Origin: Myxococcales bacterium
GTDB taxonomy: Bacteria; Myxococcota_A; UBA9160; SZUA-336
DNA: 39,029 nucleotides
Assembly: GCA_013215565.1 (NCBI GenBank)
Contig: JABSQV010000020.1
Span: 1-39,029 of the forward strand
Reading direction: 5' to 3'
In this document: positions 14,401-22,943 of the stretch, piece after piece
Numbering within the stretch: position 1 is the first letter of the stretch
Layout of the letters: each line of letters begins with the position of its first letter
Notes under the pieces: generated by a model
Told to the model about the DNA's origin: nothing
Databases searched by the model: none
The model's input: only the letters and a program-made list of their open reading frames with translations
Program-made: the position numbers and the translations under genes

Positions 14401-16251
14401 ATGCCGGACGCACCGCTACCGCCCAATGCACTCGCGGTAAAGGCACCCCTGCAGGGGACGGTGGTCGCCTTCGAGGTGAACGTGGGGGACCTGGTACAGG
14501 CGGGCCAGCCGCTGCTGGTCCTCGAGGCCATGAAGCTGGAGCACAGCGTCGAGGCAGACGCGAGTGGCGTGGTTCTGAGTCTGTGCGTGCGCGAGGGCGA
14601 GACGGTATCAGAGGGCGACAACCTGATTCTGCTCGAACCCGCAGAGGTCGAGGCGCGCGAAGCCCCGAGGCCGGTCGGCGTCGATCTGGCAGCAGTGCGA
14701 GACGACCTTTCCGAAGTCGAGGAGCGGCGCGAACTCGGGCTCGATGCCGCACGTCCCGACGCCGTCGCACGGCGGCGAAAGACCGGTCAACGTACGGCAC
14801 GCGAGAACCTCGAGGATCTCTGCGATCCCGGAACCTACGTGGAGTACGGCCCGCTCGTGGTGGCCGCACAGCGAAGGCGGCGCGCGTTGCAGGACCTGAT
14901 CGAGCGCACCCCGGCCGACGGGCTCGTGGCCGGGATTGGGAACATCAACAGCGACCTCTTCGGCGAAGCAGATACCCGCTGCATCGTGATGTCGTACGAC
15001 TACACGGTGCTCGCCGGGACCCAGGGACTTCAAAACCACCGCAAGAAGGATCGCATGTTCGAACTCGCCTGGCGCTGGAAGCTGCCCCTCGTCTTTCTGA
15101 CAGAAGGAGGCGGCGGCCGCCCGGGCGACACCGACGGCATCGGGGTCGCGGGCCTCGACTGCCTCGCGTTCAATTACTTCGGAAGGCTGAGCGGCCTCGT
15201 CCCGCTGGTCGGCATCAACTCCGGCCGCTGCTTCGCGGGCAACGCGGCGCTGCTCGGCTGCTGTGACGTCATCATCGCGACTGAGAATTCCAATATCGGA
15301 ATGGGCGGACCCGCCATGATCGAGGGCGGAGGACTCGGGGAGTTCCGACCCGAAGAGATCGGGCCGATGGAGGTCCAGGTCCCGAACGGTGTGGTCGACC
15401 TTCCGGTCGCCGACGAGGCCGAGGCTGTGCAGGTCGCACGCCGGTACTTGTCGTATTTTCAAGGTCCGATCGAGAATTGGTCCTGCGCAGACCAGCGGGC
15501 GCTCAGGAGCGCGATCCCCGAGAATCGACTCCGCGTCTATGACGTCCGGTCGGTGCTCGAAAAGCTGGCCGATACCGGCTCGGTGCTCGAACTGAGACGC
15601 GCCTTCGGTCCGGGGATGCTGACCGCTCTGATCCGCATCGAGGGTCGGCCGCTCGGCGTGATCGCCAACAACCCGGTGCACCTGGCCGGCGCGATCGACA
15701 GCCCCGGGGCCGACAAAGCCGCGCGCTTCATGCAGCTCTGCGATGCGTTCGACCTGCCGCTTCTCTTTTTGTGCGACACCCCCGGCATCATGGTCGGACC
15801 CGAGGTCGAAAAGACGGCCCTGGTCCGCCACGCCGCGCGCATGTTCGTTACGGGTGCGAGCGTGAGCGTTCCCTTCTTTACGATCGTGCTCCGCAAGGCC
15901 TACGGTCTCGGCGCGCAGGCGATGGCGGGCGGCAGCTTCAAGGCCCCCTTCTTCGCGGTCTCGTGGCCGACCGGCGAGTTCGGGGGCATGGGGCTCGAGG
16001 GCGCGGTCAAGCTAGGCTACCGGCGCGAACTCGACGCGGTCGAGGACCCGGAGGAGCGCGAGGCCCTCTTCGAGGAAATGGTCGAGCGCATGTACACGCA
16101 CGGCAAGGCCCTGAACACGGCCTCGCACTTCGAAATCGACGACGTGATCGACCCCGCCGACTCCCGCCGCTGGCTGGTGCGGTCGCTCAACGCCGTACCA
16201 CCGGCTGCCCCCCGCCGGGGCAAGAAGCGCGCCTGCATCGATACCTGGTAG
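14401..16251 (+). CDS. Acyl-CoA carboxylase carboxyltransferase with N-terminal biotinyl domain
   Basis: The 616-aa protein joins two parts of a biotin-dependent carboxylase. Residues about 10-80 form a biotinyl/lipoyl domain with the EAMKLEH motif; Lys45 should be biotinylated. From about residue 115 a full acyl-CoA carboxyltransferase follows: a CoA-binding N-lobe (DGLVAGIG, EGGGGRPGD, GRCFAGNAALLGCCDVI, GMGGPAMIEGGG) and a C-lobe (GVIANNPVHLAGAID, PLLFLCDTPGIMVGPEVE, KAYGLGAQAMAGGSF, EFGGMGLEGAVKLGYR). Biotin domains are normally fused to the biotin carboxylase instead. No biotin carboxylase gene is in the window, so it must be supplied elsewhere. The acyl substrate (acetyl-, propionyl- or methylcrotonyl-like) is not resolved. 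An AGGGA site precedes ATG 14401, and the gene follows the SGNH hydrolase closely. Confidence 0.93.
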   Translation: MPDAPLPPNALAVKAPLQGTVVAFEVNVGDLVQAGQPLLVLEAMKLEHSVEADASGVVLSLCVREGETVSEGDNLILLEPAEVEAREAPRPVGVDLAAVRDDLSEVEERRELGLDAARPDAVARRRKTGQRTARENLEDLCDPGTYVEYGPLVVAAQRRRRALQDLIERTPADGLVAGIGNINSDLFGEADTRCIVMSYDYTVLAGTQGLQNHRKKDRMFELAWRWKLPLVFLTEGGGGRPGDTDGIGVAGLDCLAFNYFGRLSGLVPLVGINSGRCFAGNAALLGCCDVIIATENSNIGMGGPAMIEGGGLGEFRPEEIGPMEVQVPNGVVDLPVADEAEAVQVARRYLSYFQGPIENWSCADQRALRSAIPENRLRVYDVRSVLEKLADTGSVLELRRAFGPGMLTALIRIEGRPLGVIANNPVHLAGAIDSPGADKAARFMQLCDAFDLPLLFLCDTPGIMVGPEVEKTALVRHAARMFVTGASVSVPFFTIVLRKAYGLGAQAMAGGSFKAPFFAVSWPTGEFGGMGLEGAVKLGYRRELDAVEDPEEREALFEEMVERMYTHGKALNTASHFEIDDVIDPADSRRWLVRSLNAVPPAAPRRGKKRACIDTW

Positions 16252-16260
16252 GTCGCCGCG

Positions 16261-16279
16261 GGCCGGGACAGTCCTGGCC
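16261..16279. terminator. GC hairpin between convergent genes
   Basis: GGCCGGGA (16261-16268) pairs with TCCTGGCC (16272-16279), one G-U pair, around a CAG loop. It fills most of the gap between the carboxylase stop and the opposite-strand stop, whose first base ends the stem. It has no T-tract, so factor-independent termination is uncertain. Confidence 0.45.
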
Positions 16280-16851
16280 TAGCGAGTGATCGTGGCGCTC
16301 GCGCCACCACTCGACCGGACGATGAAGGTGCCGGGTGTCACGTCGCGGACCGAGCAGAGCCTACGACCATCGGCCGCCGCCACGGTGACGGTGTTGCCCC
16401 TTCCGGCACGGCCCCGGATCGAGAGCCTTCCGCGCCTGAGCACGGTACGGCCAATCTGCAGATCGTCCACGTGACGCCGGAGTCGCAGCGGCGTCGTTTC
16501 CTCGGCCGGCAACCACTTTGGGAGATAGCGCCGGCCGCGTTCGCGCGCGATTGCGCGACCTCCGCCCGTCGATTGCACCCAGAAGACGCGGCCCTTCACA
16601 TAGGCCCGACAGCGCCACCAGCCGCTCGGGCCCCGCGTTGGTGTGGAGCAGACCTAGCCGTCCTCGTTGGACGCTACGGTCACAGTCTCTCCGGCGCCCG
16701 CATAGCCCGAGACAGCGAGACGTCCATCGCGCACCAGAAAGAACCGGACCTTGACGCGGTCGGTTGGGCGGACATCCTGGGCCCACCCAGCCGAGGCGAC
16801 CAGGGCCCCAACCAGAAACAGTACGAGCAAGGCCCGAGGTTCGGGTGTCAT
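16279..16851 (-). pseudogene. Secreted two-repeat protein interrupted by an in-frame amber codon
   Basis: Reading from ATG 16851 there is a signal peptide (MTPEPRALLVLFLVGALVAS, then AGWAQ) and a short domain containing GRLAVSGYAGAGETVTVA. A TAG at 16656-16654 (codon 66) interrupts the frame. The same frame then stays open for another 124 codons to a TAG at 16281-16279, and that part contains a second copy of the motif, GRLSIRGRAGRGNTVTVA. After each copy comes DG and then CS (DG-stop-VCS versus DGRRLCS), so the stop falls inside a conserved repeat position. One CAG-to-TAG change would explain it. The intact protein would be 190 aa, exported, with two related beta-rich repeats. Readthrough, a sequencing error or a recent nonsense mutation are all possible. 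An alternative start is ATG 16872. Confidence 0.7.
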
Positions 16852-17126
16852 CGACCGGTCGCCTTGCGGCATGAGCTTGCCCCCGTTCCGGTTCTCCGGA
16901 AACTCGGAGGAGCAGTGCAAACACCGATCCAGACCGCGGAGCGTGCACCCCCGCGCAGATCCGCCCGGAACCGCGCGTGTCCCCGCCCCGCGGATCTGGG
17001 ATCCCGCGTCCGCGGTCGACGCTCCGTCGCGCCCTGCAAGCGTCGCTCGCCGGGTGCGACCCCTGGCTTCTTTTGCCGCCTCGTGCGCGTCGCCGGCCGC
17101 CGGGGCGTTCGGGCGCCGGTCCGGGT

Positions 17127-18278
17127 TCAGCGCAGCGTGCCGAAGAACCTGCGGAGGTCGTTCACGTAGAGTTCGGGCTCCTCCATCGCCGCGAAGTGCC
17201 CACCTCGCTCGAAGTCACTCCAGTGCGTCACGTTGTAGGAACGCTCCACCCAGCTTCGCGGGAAGCGCAGGATCTCCTTTGGAAACCGCGCCACGCCTGT
17301 CGGAAGCTCGATCCGTTCCGCAGAGGGAGCGGCGCCCGCAGCGCCGGTCCCCATCACCTCGTAATACAGGCGCGTCGACGAGGTAATCGTGCGTGTAAAC
17401 CAGTAGATGCTGATGTTCGTGAGCAGTTGATCGCGCGTAAACGAGCGCTCCACATCTCCGTCGCAGTCACTCCAGGTGCGGAACTTCTCGACGATCCAGG
17501 CCGCGAGGCCGGCCGGAGAATCGTTCAGTCCGTATCCGAGTGTCTGCGGCTTGGTGCCCTGGATGCGCTGGTAGCCGGTTTCTCGCTCCTGAAAGCTGCC
17601 CAGGTCCGCCAGATCCTGCTGCTCCTGAGGCGTGAGCTCGGGACCGTCGGGCGCCGGCTGGCCGAGCGGCATGTTGAGATGGATGCCGCAGACGTGCTCG
17701 GGATCCATGCGCGCAATGTCGCTCGTGATCAGCGCACCCCAGTCGCCTCCCTGCGCGCCGTAGCGCGAGTAGCCGAGCCGCGCCATCAGTTCGGCAAACG
17801 CGGCCGCGATGCGGCGCGTGTTCCAGCCGCGGCTGCGGGTCGGCTCGGAAAAGCCGTAACCCGGAAGCGATGGACAGACCACGTGAAACGCGTCCTCGGG
17901 CCGACCGCCGTGCGCTTCGGGATTCCGGAGCGGCTCGATCACGTCGAGAAACTCGACCACGGTTCCCGGCCAGCCGTGCGAAATCACGATCGGTAGCGCA
18001 TCGGAGTTTGCGGCGGGCGCATGCAGGAAGTGAATAGACTGCCCGTCGATCGTCGTGCGGAAGTGTTCGAAACGGTTGAGTTCCGCTTCCCGCGCGCGCC
18101 AGTCGAACTTATCTCGCCAGTACTCGACGAGCTGTTTTAGATACTCGAGTTCCGTTCCGTAGTCCCATTCCACGCCTTCAATCTGATCCGGGAAACGCGT
18201 ACGCGCCAGCCGGTCTCGCAGATCCTCGATGGCAGAATCGTCGAAGTGAATCTCGAAAGGTTCGATGTCCTGGCTCAT
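17127..18278 (-). CDS. Epoxide hydrolase, alpha/beta-hydrolase fold with EHN N-terminal domain
   Basis: The 383-aa enzyme opens epoxides to diols through a covalent Asp intermediate. The N-terminal domain (PFEIHFDDSAIEDLRDRL, with WRDKFDWRAREAELNRF) is the epoxide hydrolase N-terminal region found in microsomal-type enzymes. HGWPG at 101-105 forms the oxyanion hole, Asp179 in QGGDWGA is the nucleophile and His361 in GGHFAAMEEPE is the base. Active-site tyrosines are expected in the lid region. Microsomal-type enzymes often carry an N-terminal membrane helix; none is seen here, so it should be cytoplasmic. It starts 28 bp after the efflux channel gene ends on the same strand, so it may be the last gene of the RND operon. 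Juvenile-hormone or xenobiotic epoxides are known family substrates; the native substrate is unknown. Confidence 0.92.
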   Translation of the reverse strand: MSQDIEPFEIHFDDSAIEDLRDRLARTRFPDQIEGVEWDYGTELEYLKQLVEYWRDKFDWRAREAELNRFEHFRTTIDGQSIHFLHAPAANSDALPIVISHGWPGTVVEFLDVIEPLRNPEAHGGRPEDAFHVVCPSLPGYGFSEPTRSRGWNTRRIAAAFAELMARLGYSRYGAQGGDWGALITSDIARMDPEHVCGIHLNMPLGQPAPDGPELTPQEQQDLADLGSFQERETGYQRIQGTKPQTLGYGLNDSPAGLAAWIVEKFRTWSDCDGDVERSFTRDQLLTNISIYWFTRTITSSTRLYYEVMGTGAAGAAPSAERIELPTGVARFPKEILRFPRSWVERSYNVTHWSDFERGGHFAAMEEPELYVNDLRRFFGTLR

Positions 18279-18306
18279 GGCTTGCCTCCCGGGGTACGGA
18301 CGAAGA

Positions 18307-19764
18307 TTACGGAGTGGGTGCGGGTCCCGGCGACGGTGCCGGCCGGCCCCAGTTGGGGCCGAGTTTCCAGCCGCCGCCGAGCGCGCGGTAGAGCTGAACC
18401 GTGGCGTCGAGTTCGTCGCGCCGAGTCTGCGCGAGGTCGAGTTGGGCCGGGAAGAGTCGCTGCTGCGAGTCGATCACCTCGAAGTAACTGGCGAGTCCCT
18501 GCTCGTAACGCGAAAGTGAGAGCCGGACCGACGCTTCGAGCGCCTTCACCTGAAGCTCCCTCTGAACACGCTGCTCGAGCAGCGATTTCTGCGCCGTGAG
18601 CGCGTTCGAAACATCGGCGAAAGCCTCCAGCACGGTCTTCTCGTAGCGGGCCGTCGCCGCTTCCCAGATGGCTCTCTGCTCGCGGTACTGGGCGAGCAGC
18701 AATCCCCCCTGAAAGACCGGACCCGTGAGCCCGCCCCCGAAGCTCCAGGCACGCGACCCCTGATTCACGATGTCCTTCAATTCTTCGCTGGTTCCTCCCC
18801 AGAGCGCGGTGAGGCCAATCCGGGGAAAGAAGTTCGCGGTCGCAACCCCCACTGCGGCATTGGCCGCGACCACAGCCTGCTCTGCCTCGAGCACGTCGGG
18901 GCGCCGCTCGAGCAGTTCGGAGGGCAGGCCGGGCGGCGCGACCGGCAGACGCTGGGCTTCCAGACCCGCGCCGCGCGGGATGGCTTCGGGATTCTGACCG
19001 ATCAAGATGCTGAGCTGATTCTCGACTGCGACGCGCTGTGACTCGAGTTGCGGGATCGTGGCCGCAGCGTCCGCGACGTTGGCCCGCGCGCGCTCCACAT
19101 CGAGCTTCGAGCCGGCGCCGCGCTGGTATTTTCGCTCGAACAACTCGAGCGTCTTCTCGAAGGCCTGCTTCGTCTCCCGCGAGATCACGAGCTGTCGATC
19201 GACCGCGAGCAGGTTGAAGTAGCTGCTGGCGACCTCGCTCACGAGCGAGAGCAACACGGCGCGCCGGAACTCCTCGGTCCCGAGTAGTTGCGCACGCGCT
19301 ACTTCGTTCGCACGCCGGATCCGGCCCCACACGTCCAGCTCCCAGGCGGCCTGAAACGCCCCCTTGAAGCTGTTCAGATAGTTGTCCTCGCCCGCGAGTT
19401 CGAGAAGCGGCGAACGGGTCCGCTTGGCGGTGCCCTCGTAGTCGATCTGAGGAAAGAAGGCAGAGCGTGCGGCGTACTGCTGCTGCAACGCCGCTTCGAC
19501 CCGCGCGGCCGCCAGCCGCAGATCGTAGTTCTGCTCGAGCGCCAGGCTGATCAGCGCGGCGATGGCGGGTTCGCGATACACGTCCCACCACGAAAGATCT
19601 GCGAGCGAGGCCGCCTCGGCCGGGTCCAGCTCTACGGGCGCGAGCGGGGAGCGATAGATCTCGGGGCTCTCGACCGCGGGCCGTTCGTAATCGGGTCCAA
19701 GCGCGCAGCCCAGGAGCCACCCAACGCCAAGAAGCATCGTCGGAACGGATCCACGACGCTTCAC
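18307..19764 (-). CDS. Outer-membrane efflux channel lipoprotein (OprM/NodT family)
   Basis: The 485-aa protein is the outer-membrane channel of the tripartite pump. It has a lipoprotein signal ending at LLGCALGPDYERP, the standard NodT/OprM start, and two tandem OEP repeats rich in coiled-coil-like heptads (ALEQNYDLRLAAARVEAAL and ANAAVGVATANFFPRIGL). LLERRPDVLEAEQAV between the repeats is a hallmark of the family. The C-terminus ends in a Pro-rich tail (PAPSPGPAPTP). Start GTG 19764 overlaps the pump gene stop by 4 bp (GTGA), so translation is coupled. Confidence 0.95.
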   Translation of the reverse strand: MKRRGSVPTMLLGVGWLLGCALGPDYERPAVESPEIYRSPLAPVELDPAEAASLADLSWWDVYREPAIAALISLALEQNYDLRLAAARVEAALQQQYAARSAFFPQIDYEGTAKRTRSPLLELAGEDNYLNSFKGAFQAAWELDVWGRIRRANEVARAQLLGTEEFRRAVLLSLVSEVASSYFNLLAVDRQLVISRETKQAFEKTLELFERKYQRGAGSKLDVERARANVADAAATIPQLESQRVAVENQLSILIGQNPEAIPRGAGLEAQRLPVAPPGLPSELLERRPDVLEAEQAVVAANAAVGVATANFFPRIGLTALWGGTSEELKDIVNQGSRAWSFGGGLTGPVFQGGLLLAQYREQRAIWEAATARYEKTVLEAFADVSNALTAQKSLLEQRVQRELQVKALEASVRLSLSRYEQGLASYFEVIDSQQRLFPAQLDLAQTRRDELDATVQLYRALGGGWKLGPNWGRPAPSPGPAPTP

Positions 19765-22700
19765 GGGCGGAACTCCCGATCAGCAGAGGGAGAAGCCGGG
19801 GGCGCGGGCGCAGGACCGGGGCCGCTCGAGCTGGCCCATTCGACAATCCGCTCGACGATGCTGAAGGTGACGGGGATCAGGAAGATCGCGAGCACGGTTG
19901 CGGCGAGCATGCCCCCGATCACGGTCGTGCCCAGAACCTGACGTGAGATCGCGCCGGATCCGCTCGCGAGCGCGAGCGGCATGACCCCGAGAATAAATGC
20001 AAACGCCGTCATCAGGATCGGGCGCAGACGCAAACGGGCCGCCGCGAGCGCGGCGTCGTCGGCCGATTTTCCACCGGCCTTTTCTTCGCGCGCAAATTCG
20101 ACGATCAGGATGGCATTCTTCGCGGAGAGCCCGATCAACAGGACGAGCCCGATCTGCGAGTAAATGTCGCTCGGGAAGGCCCGCAACCAGAGCGCCGCCA
20201 GGCCGCCGAACACGGCGATCGGAATTCCCAGGAGCACGCTGAACGGGAGCGACCAACTCTCGTACTGGGCCGCCAGAATCAGGAACACCAGGAGGAGAGA
20301 GAGCCCGAAAATTGCCATCGGCGAAATTCCCTCGGCCGCGACCTTTGCCTGATAGGCCATTCCCGAGTAGTCGTAGCCCATGCCCTCGGGCATCGTATCC
20401 TCGAAAACCTGTTCGAGCGCCGCCATCGCCTGGCCCCCGCTCGTACCCGGCGCCGGGACCACCAGCAACTGGGCGGCCCGGTACTCGTTGAAACGCATGG
20501 TGAACTCGGGTCCGTAGACGGTTCGGGTCTCGACGAGCGTGGAGAGCGGCACCATCTCGCCGTCCCGGTTCTTCACCCGAAACTGGCCGAGATCACGGGC
20601 GTCCTGGCGATGCTCGCCCTCGGCTTCGACGTAGACCTGCCAGACGCGCCCGAAGCGGTTGAAGTAGTTGACGAAGAGTCCACCCATAAAGGCCTGGAGT
20701 GTCTGGTAAATCGACCCAAGGTCCACACCGAGCTTGAGGGCCTTTGCCCGGTTCACGTCCGCGAAGACCTGGGGCACGTCGGGAATGAATAAGCTGATTG
20801 CGCGCGCGATCTCGGGCCGCTGGTTGGCGGCCTTCACGAAGATCTCGGTCTGCTCGGCCAGATACGCAACATCTCTGCCGCTCCGGTCCTCGAGCATGAA
20901 GGTGATTCCGCCGGCGCTGCCCACGCCGGGAATTGCAGGCGGCGGAATCGCGAACGCCACCGCCTGCGGCAGGCGGGAAAGCGAGCTGTTGAGACGGTGC
21001 AGGATCTCATTCGCCGTGTGTCCCTTGGGGTCGCGCTCGCCCCAGGGTTCGAGTTGCACGAAGAAGAAGGCACTGTAGGTCGCGGTCACCCCCGTCAGCA
21101 GGCTGTACCCCATCACGGTGTTGTAGGTCTGGACGCCCGGGGTCTTGGCCAGAATCTCTTCGACGGCGCGACAGGCCTCGTCCGTCCGCTGCAAAGATGC
21201 GGCCTCCGGAAGCTGTACGTTGAGGAACAGATAGCCCTGGTCCTCCGAGGGAAGGAAAGACGGCGCCAGGCGCGACCCGACCAGGCCCCCGGCGAGCGTC
21301 ACACCCCCCAGGATCAGCAGCGAGATGAACGCCTTGCGAATCAGCCACTCGCACCCGAACACGTAGCCGTCGGTAGCGCGCGAGAAGCCACGATTGAACG
21401 CGCCGAAGAAGCGCGCGATCGGGCCCCTTCCTTCCTTTCGCGGCCGCAATAGGAGCGCCGCGAGCGCCGGGCTCAGCGTGAGCGCGTTGAAGGAAGAGAT
21501 CACGACCGACACAGCGATGGTGACCGCGAACTGCTGGTAGAGCCTGCCCGTGATCCCGGGAAGGAACGCGGTCGGCAGGAAAACCGCCACGAGGATCAGC
21601 GTCGTAGCCACGATCGGACCCGAGACCTGCTCCATCGTCTTCAACGCCGCATCCCGCGCCGAGAGCCCTTGCTCGATATGGTGTTGGACCGCCTCGACCA
21701 CCACGATTGCGTCGTCCACCACGAGGCCGATCGCGAGCACCAAGCCGAAGAGCGACAGGGTATTGACCGAGAAACCGATCAACGGAAAGAACGCGAAGGT
21801 GCCGATCAGCGAGACCGGGACGGCGACCAGCGGGATCAGCGTCGCGCGGAAGTTCTGGAGGAAGAGCATCACGACTGCGAGCACCAGCACAAGTGCCTCG
21901 AAGAGCGTGATTACGATCTCGCGCATCCCCTCGCGAACGGCGAGCGTAGTATCGAGTGAGACCACGTAGTCGAGATCTTCCGGAAAGGCCTTCTTGGCCT
22001 CTTCCATCAGCGCTCTGGCCGTGTTTACCGTGGCGATCGCATTTGCGCCCGGCTGCTGGTAGATCGCCAGGATCGCGGCGGGAGCCCCGTTCAGACGCCC
22101 GAAAATCTGGTAGCTCTGGGCCCCGAGTTCTACCCGGGCCACGTCGCGCATGCGGACGATCGCGCCGTCGGGGTCCGCACGCACAATCACGTCGCCGAAC
22201 TCCTCGACGGTTCGAAGCCGACCCTGGGCTCGGACCGTGTAGGTGAATTGCTGTCCCGCCGGAACGGGCTCGCCCCCGATCTTGCCCGCGGGATTCACCG
22301 TATTCTGCTGCTGTATCGCCTGCACGATTTCGGGAACCGTGATCCCGCGCTCGGCCAGCGTGTCGGGTTTGACCCAGAAGCGCATCGCGTAGGAACTACC
22401 GTAGATCTTGACGTTCCCGACGCCGTGCACGCGTGTCATCGGTGAATTGATGTTGATGTAGGCGTAGTTCGTGAGGAAGAGGGCGTCGTAGGTGCCCTTG
22501 GGCGAGACCAGCGAAAACACGGCCAGTGGCGAGCCCATGGATTTCTGTACGGTGACGCCATACTTCTCGACGGCGGAGGGAAGCTGCGACTGCGCCTGCG
22601 AGTAACGCATCTGAACGAGAATCTGGTCGGTGTCAGGGTCGCTCTCGACCTCGAAGTTCACGTTCAGGATCATCTGCCCGTTGTTGGCGTTGGTCGAGTA

Positions 22701-22934
22701 CATATAGATCATCTGATCTACGCCACTGACCTGTTCCTCGATCGGGGTCGCGACCGAATCCTCTACGGTCAGCGCGTCTGCACCGACGTAGGTCGCCAGG
22801 ACCTGGATGACCGGGGGCGCGATTTCCGGGAACTGCGCGACGGGCAGGCCTGCGAGCGAGACCATGCCCATGATCACGAGCAGGATCGAGAGCACCATCG
22901 AGAAGATCGGACGGCCGATGAAGAAGCGAGACAT
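19761..22934 (-). CDS. RND multidrug efflux pump, inner-membrane transporter (HAE1/AcrB family)
   Basis: At 1057 aa this is a full-length HAE1-type RND transporter, a proton antiporter that expels drugs and lipophilic compounds through a trimer. The N-terminus (SRFFIGRPIFSMVLSILLV) and the pattern of two large periplasmic loops and 12 membrane helices are standard. The proton-relay residues are present: the Asp pair in GLVVDDAIVVVEAV of TM4 and the Lys in GLSAKNAILIVEFARE of TM10. Periplasmic motifs include PPAIPGVGSAGGITFMLEDR. The adaptor gene ends 9 bp upstream and the channel gene overlaps its stop. No local repressor gene (TetR/MarR) is adjacent, which is unusual for such operons. Substrates cannot be predicted. 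Confidence 0.97.
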   Translation of the reverse strand: MSRFFIGRPIFSMVLSILLVIMGMVSLAGLPVAQFPEIAPPVIQVLATYVGADALTVEDSVATPIEEQVSGVDQMIYMYSTNANNGQMILNVNFEVESDPDTDQILVQMRYSQAQSQLPSAVEKYGVTVQKSMGSPLAVFSLVSPKGTYDALFLTNYAYININSPMTRVHGVGNVKIYGSSYAMRFWVKPDTLAERGITVPEIVQAIQQQNTVNPAGKIGGEPVPAGQQFTYTVRAQGRLRTVEEFGDVIVRADPDGAIVRMRDVARVELGAQSYQIFGRLNGAPAAILAIYQQPGANAIATVNTARALMEEAKKAFPEDLDYVVSLDTTLAVREGMREIVITLFEALVLVLAVVMLFLQNFRATLIPLVAVPVSLIGTFAFFPLIGFSVNTLSLFGLVLAIGLVVDDAIVVVEAVQHHIEQGLSARDAALKTMEQVSGPIVATTLILVAVFLPTAFLPGITGRLYQQFAVTIAVSVVISSFNALTLSPALAALLLRPRKEGRGPIARFFGAFNRGFSRATDGYVFGCEWLIRKAFISLLILGGVTLAGGLVGSRLAPSFLPSEDQGYLFLNVQLPEAASLQRTDEACRAVEEILAKTPGVQTYNTVMGYSLLTGVTATYSAFFFVQLEPWGERDPKGHTANEILHRLNSSLSRLPQAVAFAIPPPAIPGVGSAGGITFMLEDRSGRDVAYLAEQTEIFVKAANQRPEIARAISLFIPDVPQVFADVNRAKALKLGVDLGSIYQTLQAFMGGLFVNYFNRFGRVWQVYVEAEGEHRQDARDLGQFRVKNRDGEMVPLSTLVETRTVYGPEFTMRFNEYRAAQLLVVPAPGTSGGQAMAALEQVFEDTMPEGMGYDYSGMAYQAKVAAEGISPMAIFGLSLLLVFLILAAQYESWSLPFSVLLGIPIAVFGGLAALWLRAFPSDIYSQIGLVLLIGLSAKNAILIVEFAREEKAGGKSADDAALAAARLRLRPILMTAFAFILGVMPLALASGSGAISRQVLGTTVIGGMLAATVLAIFLIPVTFSIVERIVEWASSSGPGPAPAPPASPSADREFRP

Positions 22935-22943
22935 CGGAGCGGA

